Shown piece by piece: positions 21,944 through 29,501 of a DNA stretch of 36,677 bases. Source of the DNA: Hellea sp. GTDB lineage: Bacteria > Pseudomonadota > Alphaproteobacteria > Caulobacterales > Maricaulaceae. A model generated the notes under the pieces. It was not told where the DNA came from. It did no database searches and saw nothing but the letters and a program-made list of their open reading frames with translations. The translations under genes and the position numbers were made by a program. The DNA is taken from the NCBI GenBank assembly GCA_014238285.1, contig JABABK010000033.1, forward strand, positions 1-36,677, read 5' to 3'. The number at the start of each line of letters is the position of its first letter. Within the stretch, counting starts at the first letter, position 1.

Positions 21944-24139
21944 TTAGGCTGCTTCTTTACGGCCAAATTTGCCATAAAAAGTTTCGCCTTTTTCAGCCAT
22001 GTCCCGCAACAGAGAAGGAACTTCAAACTGTTCGCCATAAGCATCACGAAGTTCATCTGCGCGTTTAACAAAACGCTTGGCGCCTATCGTGTCGATGAAG
22101 CTAACAGCTCCGCCCGTAAACGGCGCGAATCCCCAGCCAAAGATAGAACCAAGATCAGCTTCCCGAGGATCGTGGATAATGCCTTCATCAAAGGTACGAG
22201 CCGCTTCAACGGCCTGCGCGTACATCAAACGATCTTTGACTTCCTGAACATTTGGCTGGTCTTCGAGGACGCCGTTGACGGCGAACTGATCAAGCTCTTC
22301 CCAAAGGTGCTTTTCTTTGCCGTTATAAACATAAAAACCTTTGCCATTTTTACGGCCCAGACGGTCATATTTTTCAACCATTGGCACAATAACAGCTTCC
22401 ATCGTGCCTGATTTATAATCATTACCGAGGTCAGCTTTGGTCTGCTTGAGAACTTTATAGGCAAGGTCAATCGCGACTTCGTCTTGAAGCGCTAGAGGTC
22501 CAACAGGCATGCCTGCCATTTTACCAGCGTTCTCAATCAAAGCAGGCTTCACGCCTTCTGAGAGCATATTATAGCCTTCGCCGATATAGCGCATGACACA
22601 ACGATTGGCGTAGAAACCGCGTGTATCTTCAACAACAATCGGCACTTTGCGAATACGAGTAACAAAATCGATCGCCCGAGAAATGGCGTAATCCGATGTT
22701 TTCTCACCTTTGATAATTTCGACCAGCATCATTTTATGTACCGGGCTAAAGAAGTGGATACCGATAAAGTTTTCAGGGCGCTTGGATGCTTTTGCCAAAT
22801 CCGTAATCGGAATCGTTGAAGTGTTTGATCCGAAGACCGCCGATTCGCCAATAACAGCTTCGCCAAGTTCAGTAATTTTAGCTTTAAGAGCAGAGTCTTC
22901 AAACACCGCTTCAACAATCAAGTCAACATTTTTAAGCGCAGCATAATCTGTCGTCGCTGTAATACGGCCTATAATGGCGTCAGCTTTTTCCTGAGTGGTT
23001 TTATTGCGCTTAACCCGTTTGGTTTGCTCATCGATTGTGAACTGCTTGCCTTTATCCGCGCCCTCTTGGTCACGGTCAATCAGGACAACATCCATGCCTG
23101 CCATAGCAGACACATAAGCAACGCCGGCGCCCATAAAGCCCGCGCCTATCACGCCAACGCTTTTGACGTCTGCTTTTTCTTGTCCTTCTGGACGGCCTTC
23201 GCCTTTTTCAATCGCTTGCTTAGAGACAAACAGAGAGCGGATCATATTGCGGCTTTCAGGCCGTAGGAAAAGGTCAGCAAAGTAACGGCTTTCAATCCGA
23301 AGCGCCGCGTCCATAGGCACGAGCGATCCTTCATAAACGGCTTTTAGAATATTCGCCATAGCCGGGTAATTACCGTAAGTTTCCTTGCGGATCATGGCAT
23401 TGGCACCGGCGAACATTTGGAAGCCTTGCGCCGTATAAGGCGCACCGCCTGGAAATTTAAAGCGGTCTTGATCCCAAGGCGCTTTGGCTTTTGGATTATC
23501 TTTAACCCACTGCTTGGCCGTTGCGACAAGCTCAGCTTGCGGCGCTGTGCCTTGTAAGATGCCCATGGCCTGGGCTTCGCTGGCCTTTAGCTGCTTGCCT
23601 TGCATCAAGATAGGCGCGGCGTTCATAAGACCAATCAATCGCGGTAGGCGCTGCGTTCCGCCAGCACCTGGCAAAAGGCCAACAAGCGCTTCTGGGAGGC
23701 CTAATTTTAGCTTCGGGTTATCACTAGCCGCGAAACGTCCGTGACACGCCAGCGCAATTTCAAACCCTCCGCCAAGGGCGAGGCCATTAACAGCAGCAGC
23801 CACTGGCTTGCCGCATGTTTCCATAGCCCGAAAGGTTTTGTTGAGGGAAAACACATTGTCAAAGAGCTGCTTCTTAGCCGCTTCTGGATCTGTTTTCATA
23901 AGCTGGGTTAGGGCGGTTATATTACTGCCCATTTCGCTCAGGTCAGCGCCAGCACAAAATGCTGATTTACCAGAGGTAATAACCGCGCCTTTTATGTCAT
24001 CATCGCCAGATATTTTTTCGACGATTTCGCCCATTTCGGCAACAACCGCATTGGAAAGCACATTCATAGTGCGGCCCGGGCTATCGAAAGTGATCAATAA
24101 TATACCATCGCTATCGAGGTCTAATTTAAAATGTTCCAT
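21944..24139 (-). CDS. Multifunctional enoyl-CoA hydratase / 3-hydroxyacyl-CoA dehydrogenase (FadB/FadJ-like)
   Basis: 731 residues. Residues 1 to about 200 form a crotonase domain (SAFCAGADLSEM, ALGGGFEIALACHGRFA, LPEALVGLLPGAGGTQRLPRL with its catalytic Glu), which hydrates enoyl-CoA. Around 328 the NAD-binding motif VGVIGAGFMGAGVAYVSAMAG begins the dehydrogenase, with HFFSPVHKMMLVEII and VEDTRGFYANRC carrying the catalytic region; the C-terminal helical 3HCDH domain follows. It performs two successive beta-oxidation steps. It begins 25 bases after the thiolase stop, so the two probably form the trifunctional complex. Confidence 0.95.
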   Translation of the reverse strand: MEHFKLDLDSDGILLITFDSPGRTMNVLSNAVVAEMGEIVEKISGDDDIKGAVITSGKSAFCAGADLSEMGSNITALTQLMKTDPEAAKKQLFDNVFSLNKTFRAMETCGKPVAAAVNGLALGGGFEIALACHGRFAASDNPKLKLGLPEALVGLLPGAGGTQRLPRLIGLMNAAPILMQGKQLKASEAQAMGILQGTAPQAELVATAKQWVKDNPKAKAPWDQDRFKFPGGAPYTAQGFQMFAGANAMIRKETYGNYPAMANILKAVYEGSLVPMDAALRIESRYFADLFLRPESRNMIRSLFVSKQAIEKGEGRPEGQEKADVKSVGVIGAGFMGAGVAYVSAMAGMDVVLIDRDQEGADKGKQFTIDEQTKRVKRNKTTQEKADAIIGRITATTDYAALKNVDLIVEAVFEDSALKAKITELGEAVIGESAVFGSNTSTIPITDLAKASKRPENFIGIHFFSPVHKMMLVEIIKGEKTSDYAISRAIDFVTRIRKVPIVVEDTRGFYANRCVMRYIGEGYNMLSEGVKPALIENAGKMAGMPVGPLALQDEVAIDLAYKVLKQTKADLGNDYKSGTMEAVIVPMVEKYDRLGRKNGKGFYVYNGKEKHLWEELDQFAVNGVLEDQPNVQEVKDRLMYAQAVEAARTFDEGIIHDPREADLGSIFGWGFAPFTGGAVSFIDTIGAKRFVKRADELRDAYGEQFEVPSLLRDMAEKGETFYGKFGRKEAA

Positions 24140-24164
24140 TTTATTCTCTTATTCTTATTTCGGA

Positions 24165-25376
24165 TTAAACGCGTTCGATGATGGTGGCTGCGCCCATGCC
24201 GCCGCCAACACAAAGCGTAATTAGAGATGTCTCTTTGTCGGAGCGCTCAAGTTCGTCCACCATAGTGCCTAGGATCATCGCGCCGGTTGCGCCGAGTGGG
24301 TGCCCCATAGCGATCGCGCCGCCATTAACATTCATGATTGCTGGGTCAATATCGTGGGCTTGCATGAAGCGAAGAACCACGGCTGCGAAAGCTTCGTTTA
24401 GCTCATAAAGGTCGATATCACCGATTTCCATTCCGGCTTTTTTGAGGGCTTTGGCCGCGACAAATTCAGGCCCCGTCAACATGATGGTTGGCTCAGAGCC
24501 AATTTCGGCAAATGATTTAATCCGCGCACGCGCCTTAAGGCCAAGAGCTTCGCCCATTTCCTTTGTGCCGATCAGAACCGCAGAGGCGCCATCAACAATA
24601 CCGGATGAGTTACCAGCGTGGTGAACGTGATTAATCTTTTCAAGCTCAGGATATTTTTGAAGTGCAACGCCGTCAAAACCCGGCATGACAGTTCCCATGC
24701 CGATGAAGGACGGGTTTAGCGCGCCAAGGCTCTGCATATCTGTGGTAGGACGCATATGCTCATCTTTGGCTAGGATCGTAACACCGAGCTGATCTTTGAC
24801 TGGCACGATGGATTTAGCGAAACGGCCTTCATCCCAAGACTTGGCTGTCCGTTTTTGGCTTTCAACAGCGTAAGCATCGCAATCATCGCGAGAGAAGCCA
24901 TATTTCGTCGCGATCAAGTCAGCTGAAATACCTTGAGGGACCAAGTTATGCTCATAGGCAAAATTTGGGTCAACCGCCATGGCGCCGCCGTCGGAGCCCA
25001 TAGCAACACGGGACATGCTTTCAATACCGCCAGCAACAATCATGTCGGACATGCCGGACATGACTTTGGCCGCGCCCATATTAACGGCTTCAAGGCCAGA
25101 GGCGCAAAAGCGGTTAATGGTAACACCCGCCGCTGTTTCAGCGTAATTCGCCTGAATAGCTGCGACCCGCGCGATGTCAGCGCCTTGTTCACCCACCGGT
25201 GAAACGCAACCCATGATAACATCATCAACTTTGGAAGTGTCGAGATCGTTTCTTTCTCGAATAGCTTCGAGCTGCTGTGTCAATAAAGACAGAGCCGTGA
25301 TTTCGTGCAAGCTTCCACTTTTCTTGCCCTTACCGCGCGGCGTTCTTACCGCATCAAAAATATATGCATCGGTCAT
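24165..25376 (-). CDS. Acetyl-CoA C-acyltransferase (thiolase, FadA-like)
   Basis: 403 residues of thiolase type. The nucleophile Cys 91 is in [12 protein letters not shown], His 359 in [13 protein letters not shown], and the second Cys 389 in [14 protein letters not shown]; these are the three thiolase signatures. It cleaves 3-ketoacyl-CoA at the end of each beta-oxidation round. AAAGGAAA lies before the ATG. It is followed closely by the FadB/J-like gene and preceded by a small lipoprotein gene, all on the minus strand. Confidence 0.95.
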   Translation of the reverse strand: MTDAYIFDAVRTPRGKGKKSGSLHEITALSLLTQQLEAIRERNDLDTSKVDDVIMGCVSPVGEQGADIARVAAIQANYAETAAGVTINRFCASGLEAVNMGAAKVMSGMSDMIVAGGIESMSRVAMGSDGGAMAVDPNFAYEHNLVPQGISADLIATKYGFSRDDCDAYAVESQKRTAKSWDEGRFAKSIVPVKDQLGVTILAKDEHMRPTTDMQSLGALNPSFIGMGTVMPGFDGVALQKYPELEKINHVHHAGNSSGIVDGASAVLIGTKEMGEALGLKARARIKSFAEIGSEPTIMLTGPEFVAAKALKKAGMEIGDIDLYELNEAFAAVVLRFMQAHDIDPAIMNVNGGAIAMGHPLGATGAMILGTMVDELERSDKETSLITLCVGGGMGAATIIERV

Positions 25377-25403
25377 TGTGGGTTTCCTTTTAGTTATATT
25401 TAC

Positions 25404-25796
25404 TCAACCGCATCTTTGAAAAGACTGTGGTTCTTGATCGTTAATTTTTACGATAATTTCATTTTTACTAATGGACTTGAATGTCCAATTCACACCCCGA
25501 ACTATTTTTTTGACATCTGAAGAACGGTCAACGCAGGTTTCGTATGAAGCAACTGAGAACACAGAATTTGTTTCTTCAATAGATTTAATTCCGCAGCCTA
25601 CGTTATCTAACTCAATATAATCGACAATCGTCAAGCGTGCTGACCGCCAATCACACACGCCTTCGCCTTGGTTATACAATCCAGAAAGATGGTTTGAAAA
25701 TTTACCTTCGGCGGTAAAGTATCTATCATACAAATTACTGCAGCCAGCTAATAGGAAAGCGCTACTAAGCATCGATATCAAATAGCCCGTTCTCAT
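25404..25796 (-). CDS. Small lipoprotein of unknown function
   Basis: 130 residues. MRTGYLISMLSSAFLLAGC is a clear lipoprotein signal with lipidated Cys 19. The mature part has four more cysteines (GVCDW, VGCGI, YETCVD, FQRCG), enough for two disulfides. I do not recognise a family. Its start overlaps the acyl-CoA dehydrogenase stop by four bases (ATGA), so it is translationally coupled inside the beta-oxidation operon, which is an unexpected place for an envelope protein. It is AT-richer than its neighbours. Confidence 0.75.
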   Translation of the reverse strand: MRTGYLISMLSSAFLLAGCSNLYDRYFTAEGKFSNHLSGLYNQGEGVCDWRSARLTIVDYIELDNVGCGIKSIEETNSVFSVASYETCVDRSSDVKKIVRGVNWTFKSISKNEIIVKINDQEPQSFQRCG

Positions 25797-26950
25797 AAAC
25801 TCCGCGCAATGACCATTTTCATGATCTCATTTGTGCCGCCGTAAATACGTTGCACCCGGGATGCGCGCCATTGGCGCGCGACCGGGTATTCATTCATAAA
25901 GCCGTAGCCGCCAAAGAGCTGCAAGCAGCGATCATTGATCTGGCATTCCATATCGGTCGTCCAATATTTAGCCATAGAAGCGGTTGTTGTATCCAAATCA
26001 CCGCGCAAATGCTTTTCAGCACAATCATAAACAAATGCTTTTGCTACCGTCGCTATAGTCTTACATTCCGCCAGCTCAAATTGCGTGTTTTGAAAGTCGA
26101 TAATACGCTTACCAAAGGCTTTACGTTCTTTAACATACGCAATGGTGTGTTTAAGTGTTTTTTCCATAATCGCCACAGATTGAACCGCAATGTTGAGGCG
26201 TTCTTGTGGAAGCTCTGTCATTAGCTGGATAAAACCCTGACCTGTTTCAGGCCCGAGGAGACTATCAGCCGGTACTTTCATTTCGTCGAAAAACAGCTCC
26301 GCTGTATCCTGGGCTTCGCCGCCCACTTTATCGAGAATACGTCCCCGACGGAAACCTTCGAGATCATCCGTATCGACCACAAATAAAGATTTAGAATGTT
26401 TGCCCTCACCGCCTGTATCCGCGACAATAATGACAAGATTAGCCGTTCCGCCATTGGTGATAAATGTCTTTGACCCATTGATAACCCAGCCATTGCCATC
26501 TTTTTTGGCTGTGGTTCGAATGGCTTGTAAGTCAGAGCCTGTTCCCGGCTCGGTCATGGCAATCGCGCCAACATACTCGCCAGAGGCCATTTTAGGGAGC
26601 CATTTTTGTTTTTGCTCTTCTGTGCCAAAATGAAGAATATAAGGCGCAACGATTGCGTTGTGTAATGACAGGCCAAAACCGTCGACTTCGGCCCGCTCAA
26701 GCTCTTCCATGATAATCATTTCGTGGCGATAATCTCCGCCGCCGCCGCCATATTCTTCAGGGATCATAGTATTGAGCAAACCCATTTGACCAGCCTTATT
26801 CCAATATTCCCGGTCAACCATATGGTTTTTACGAAAGCGTTCGGAGTGCGGCGCCATTTCTGTTGAATAAAACCCGTAAACAGCGTCCCGGAAAATATTG
26901 ATATCTTCCTCGTCATACCAAGACGGGTTTTTATAATCCAAAACGCTCAT
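25793..26950 (-). CDS. Acyl-CoA dehydrogenase, isovaleryl/long-chain-like catalytic arrangement
   Basis: 385 residues: N-terminal helical domain, FAD-binding beta domain with AIAMTEPGTGSDLQAIRTTA and WVINGSKTFITNGG, and a C-terminal helical domain ending RVQRIYGGTNEIMKMVIARSL. The position of the usual catalytic Glu (YEGT) is Gly here (YGGT), while LPQERLNIA has a Glu at the alternative site used by isovaleryl- and long-chain enzymes. It oxidises acyl-CoA to trans-2-enoyl-CoA, passing electrons to ETF. AAGGAA precedes the ATG at five bases. Confidence 0.93.
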   Translation of the reverse strand: MSVLDYKNPSWYDEEDINIFRDAVYGFYSTEMAPHSERFRKNHMVDREYWNKAGQMGLLNTMIPEEYGGGGGDYRHEMIIMEELERAEVDGFGLSLHNAIVAPYILHFGTEEQKQKWLPKMASGEYVGAIAMTEPGTGSDLQAIRTTAKKDGNGWVINGSKTFITNGGTANLVIIVADTGGEGKHSKSLFVVDTDDLEGFRRGRILDKVGGEAQDTAELFFDEMKVPADSLLGPETGQGFIQLMTELPQERLNIAVQSVAIMEKTLKHTIAYVKERKAFGKRIIDFQNTQFELAECKTIATVAKAFVYDCAEKHLRGDLDTTTASMAKYWTTDMECQINDRCLQLFGGYGFMNEYPVARQWRASRVQRIYGGTNEIMKMVIARSL

Positions 26951-27027
26951 ATCAATTCCTTAGTTCTGTCTATTAGACGGAAAACCCGAACACGAAGCGC
27001 CCGGCTTAGGGTTACAATTTATATTTA

Positions 27028-28818
27028 TTAAAACGCTTCAGCGCTCAGAGCCATGACAGGCGCTGCGCCAGTTTTAATTTTGGCTAGATGCGCGTCGACC
27101 ATCGGCAACATACGGGCGATGAAGTAACGGCCTGTGATCAGCTTGTTAGTATAGAAGTCTTCATTTGACCCGTCATTGATTGCTTTTTGCGAAACCACGG
27201 CCATTCTAGCCCAAAGGTAAGCAAATACGGTCAAACCGAGCATGTGCATATAATCGACAGAACCAGCACCGGCATTATCAGGGTTCGTCATACCGTTTTG
27301 CATCAGCCACATTGTGCCTTCTGTCAGCTTGCCTTTGGCCGTCTTCAGCTCTTTCATGAAATCAGCAAGCTCTTCATTCCCTTCATGCTCGGCGACAAAT
27401 GCATCAATTTCGCTATTGAGCGTCATCAAAGCGCGGCCGCCATTACGGCCAAGTTTACGTCCCACGAGATCAAGCGCCTGAATTCCGTTTGCGCCTTCAT
27501 AGATAAGCGTAATCCGGCAATCGCGAACAAATTGGCTCATGCCCCACTCTTCGATAAAGCCGTGACCTCCAAAGACTTGCTGACAATCTATCGTCGAAGC
27601 CATAGCTTTGTCCGTCAGATATCCTTTAACAACCGGCGTTAAAAGACCGAGAATATCATCAGCGCGCTCAACTTCTTTTTCATCAGATGAGTGACGCTCA
27701 ATATCTTCTTGCTTGGCGGCCCAGTATAAAAGAGCGCGGCCCGCTTCGTTAAAGGCCCGTGTTTCCATCAGCATACGGCGTACATCAGGGTGCACAATAA
27801 TTGGATCAGCTGGACCGTTTTCGTTTTTTGGTCCAGTCAGTGAGCGGCCTTGCAGACGATCACGCGCATAAAGCACAGCGTTTTGATAGGCGACTTCAGA
27901 CTGACCAAGGCCTTGCATGCCAACGCCGATACGGGCTTCATTCATCATGACGAACATGACTTTAAGGCCTTTGTTCTCTTCGCCGATCATATAGCCGGTC
28001 GCGCCGTCAAAGTTCATGACACAGGTCGAGTTACCGTGAATGCCCATTTTTTCTTCGAGCGCGCCGCAGGATACTTCGTTTCGCTCACCCGGGTTTTCGT
28101 TATCGTCCAAAATGAATTTTGGCACGATGAAAAGAGAAATCCCTTTAACGCCAGCAGGGGCGTCTTCTGTCCGCGCGAGAACCAAATGAATGATATTGTC
28201 GGTCATGTCATGCTCACCGGCGGAGATGAAGATCTTTTGACCTGTGATTTTGTAAGACCCGTCTGATTGCTTCACAGCTTTGGTTTTCAAAAGACCCAAA
28301 TCAGTCCCGCAATGGGGCTCGGTCAGGTTCATCGTCCCGCACCATTCGCCGGAAATCATTTTTGGTAGGAAAGTTTGCTTTTGATCATCTGAACCGCCAA
28401 CTGAAATCGCCTTGATAGCGCCGCCCGTCAGGCCAGGATACATTGAAAAAGCCATATTGGCTGAAGTTTGCATCTCGCCAACCGGAATACCCATAAGACC
28501 AGGCAAGCCTTGGCCGCCATAATTTGGATCACGAGTAATAGATGTCCAGCCATTTTCAACCAGTGTTTTATAAGCGTCTCTGAAACCAGTTGGCGTCGTA
28601 ACAGATCCGTCAGCATGGCGTTTACAGCCCTCATGGTCGCCCACAATATTAAGCGGTGTGAGGACCTCTTCCGTAAATTTGGAACCTTCTTCTAGAATGG
28701 CGTCCACAAGATCTGTATCAAGCTCGGAAAATTGGTCATATTTAGCAAGATCAGAAATATTCAGCATTTCATGCAGGATAAATTTCATGTCGCGAATAGG
28801 GGCTTTATAGCTAGGCAT
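27028..28818 (-). CDS. Acyl-CoA dehydrogenase with extended C-terminal domain
   Basis: 596 residues, the longer acyl-CoA dehydrogenase type common in proteobacterial beta-oxidation clusters. FAD and substrate motifs include TMNLTEPHCGTDLGLLKTKA and YKITGQKIFISAGEHDM, HGNSTCVMNFDGA, and RITLIYEGANGIQALDLVGRKL, where YEGANGIQ carries the catalytic Glu at the classical position. Beyond it are about 120 extra residues forming the C-terminal helical domain. The chain length preferred is not readable from sequence. It starts 11 bases after the merR stop with AAGGA eight bases from the ATG, so it is the first enzyme of the operon. Confidence 0.93.
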   Translation of the reverse strand: MPSYKAPIRDMKFILHEMLNISDLAKYDQFSELDTDLVDAILEEGSKFTEEVLTPLNIVGDHEGCKRHADGSVTTPTGFRDAYKTLVENGWTSITRDPNYGGQGLPGLMGIPVGEMQTSANMAFSMYPGLTGGAIKAISVGGSDDQKQTFLPKMISGEWCGTMNLTEPHCGTDLGLLKTKAVKQSDGSYKITGQKIFISAGEHDMTDNIIHLVLARTEDAPAGVKGISLFIVPKFILDDNENPGERNEVSCGALEEKMGIHGNSTCVMNFDGATGYMIGEENKGLKVMFVMMNEARIGVGMQGLGQSEVAYQNAVLYARDRLQGRSLTGPKNENGPADPIIVHPDVRRMLMETRAFNEAGRALLYWAAKQEDIERHSSDEKEVERADDILGLLTPVVKGYLTDKAMASTIDCQQVFGGHGFIEEWGMSQFVRDCRITLIYEGANGIQALDLVGRKLGRNGGRALMTLNSEIDAFVAEHEGNEELADFMKELKTAKGKLTEGTMWLMQNGMTNPDNAGAGSVDYMHMLGLTVFAYLWARMAVVSQKAINDGSNEDFYTNKLITGRYFIARMLPMVDAHLAKIKTGAAPVMALSAEAF

Positions 28819-28829
28819 AATATTAGTCC

Positions 28830-29330
28830 TTAAATTTCATTTAAGTGGTTTTCAGAAGAGAGGTGTTTGCGAAACGCATCGTCATAGGCTTCCGCTAATT
28901 GAACGACCTCAGAATTTTCATCGGTATTATCTAATTTGTCAGTCATGATCTGGCATAGCTCACCGAGATGGCGGCTCAGGACATCGATATCTGTCCGACG
29001 GCGCTGAAGCGATTTAATAACACGCTCAAAACTATCACGGCGCGTCAAAAGCTCTGCTCTATCCGTAATCCGGCCATCGGTCACATCAAGCACGACTTTA
29101 ATATCATCAAGCGTGAAGCCGAGACGCTTGGCGCGTAGGATACTGGTCATTTTCACATGCTCAACAAGACCAAATATACGGGTGCCAGCCTCTCTATTGG
29201 GGCTGATCAGTCCCTTATCTTCATAAAATCGAATCGCTCTTGGCGTAATCTCGAATATTTCAGAGAATTCACGGATAGACCAAGTCGGGTCTTCAGATAG
29301 ATTTTGGGCTGCTTCAATTTGCATAAGCAT
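28830..29330 (-). CDS. MerR family regulator of the acyl-CoA operon (LiuR-like)
   Basis: 166 residues. The MerR winged helix is WSIREFSEIFEITPRAIRFYEDKGLISPNREAGTRIF (about 18-53), continuing LVEHVKMTSILRAKRLGFTLDDIKVVLD, then a coiled-coil dimerisation helix with LTRRDSFERVIKSLQRRRTDIDVLSRHL. No metal-binding cysteines are present, as in LiuR/PsrA-type MerR proteins that sense acyl-CoA compounds. It heads the operon and a 16-base palindrome lies 14 bases upstream, so autoregulation is likely. The start could be TTG 29333, ATG 29330 or ATG 29324; none has a ribosome site. Confidence 0.88.
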   Translation of the reverse strand: MLMQIEAAQNLSEDPTWSIREFSEIFEITPRAIRFYEDKGLISPNREAGTRIFGLVEHVKMTSILRAKRLGFTLDDIKVVLDVTDGRITDRAELLTRRDSFERVIKSLQRRRTDIDVLSRHLGELCQIMTDKLDNTDENSEVVQLAEAYDDAFRKHLSSENHLNEI

Positions 29331-29343
29331 CAATTAGATAACG

Positions 29344-29359
29344 TTGACGTTAACGTCAA
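29344..29359. promoter_or_regulatory. Perfect 16-base palindrome, probable MerR/LiuR-type operator
   Basis: TTGACGTTAACGTCAA is perfectly self-complementary and lies 14 bases before the merR ATG. It resembles the palindromes I associate with LiuR-like MerR regulators, though I cannot compare it with a database. A related half-site, GTTAACGTC, recurs at 29407-29415. The site could serve both the operon and the divergent PodJ-like gene. Confidence 0.65.
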
Positions 29360-29501
29360 GTGCGACATATGCGAAATATTGATTTACGGGCTTTTTTCAT
29401 AAAAGTGTTAACGTCTTAACCGCACATTAACCACAATCACTGTCTACCTGACCATAAGTGGGTCGTCTTGAGTCGTCCCTGAAACAAATTTGGATTAACT
29501 G

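Noticed and set aside
26951-27027. GTCTATTAGAC dyad between the two acyl-CoA dehydrogenases as a terminator
   Set aside because: Five-base arms with a one-base loop cannot form a stable hairpin and no T run follows.
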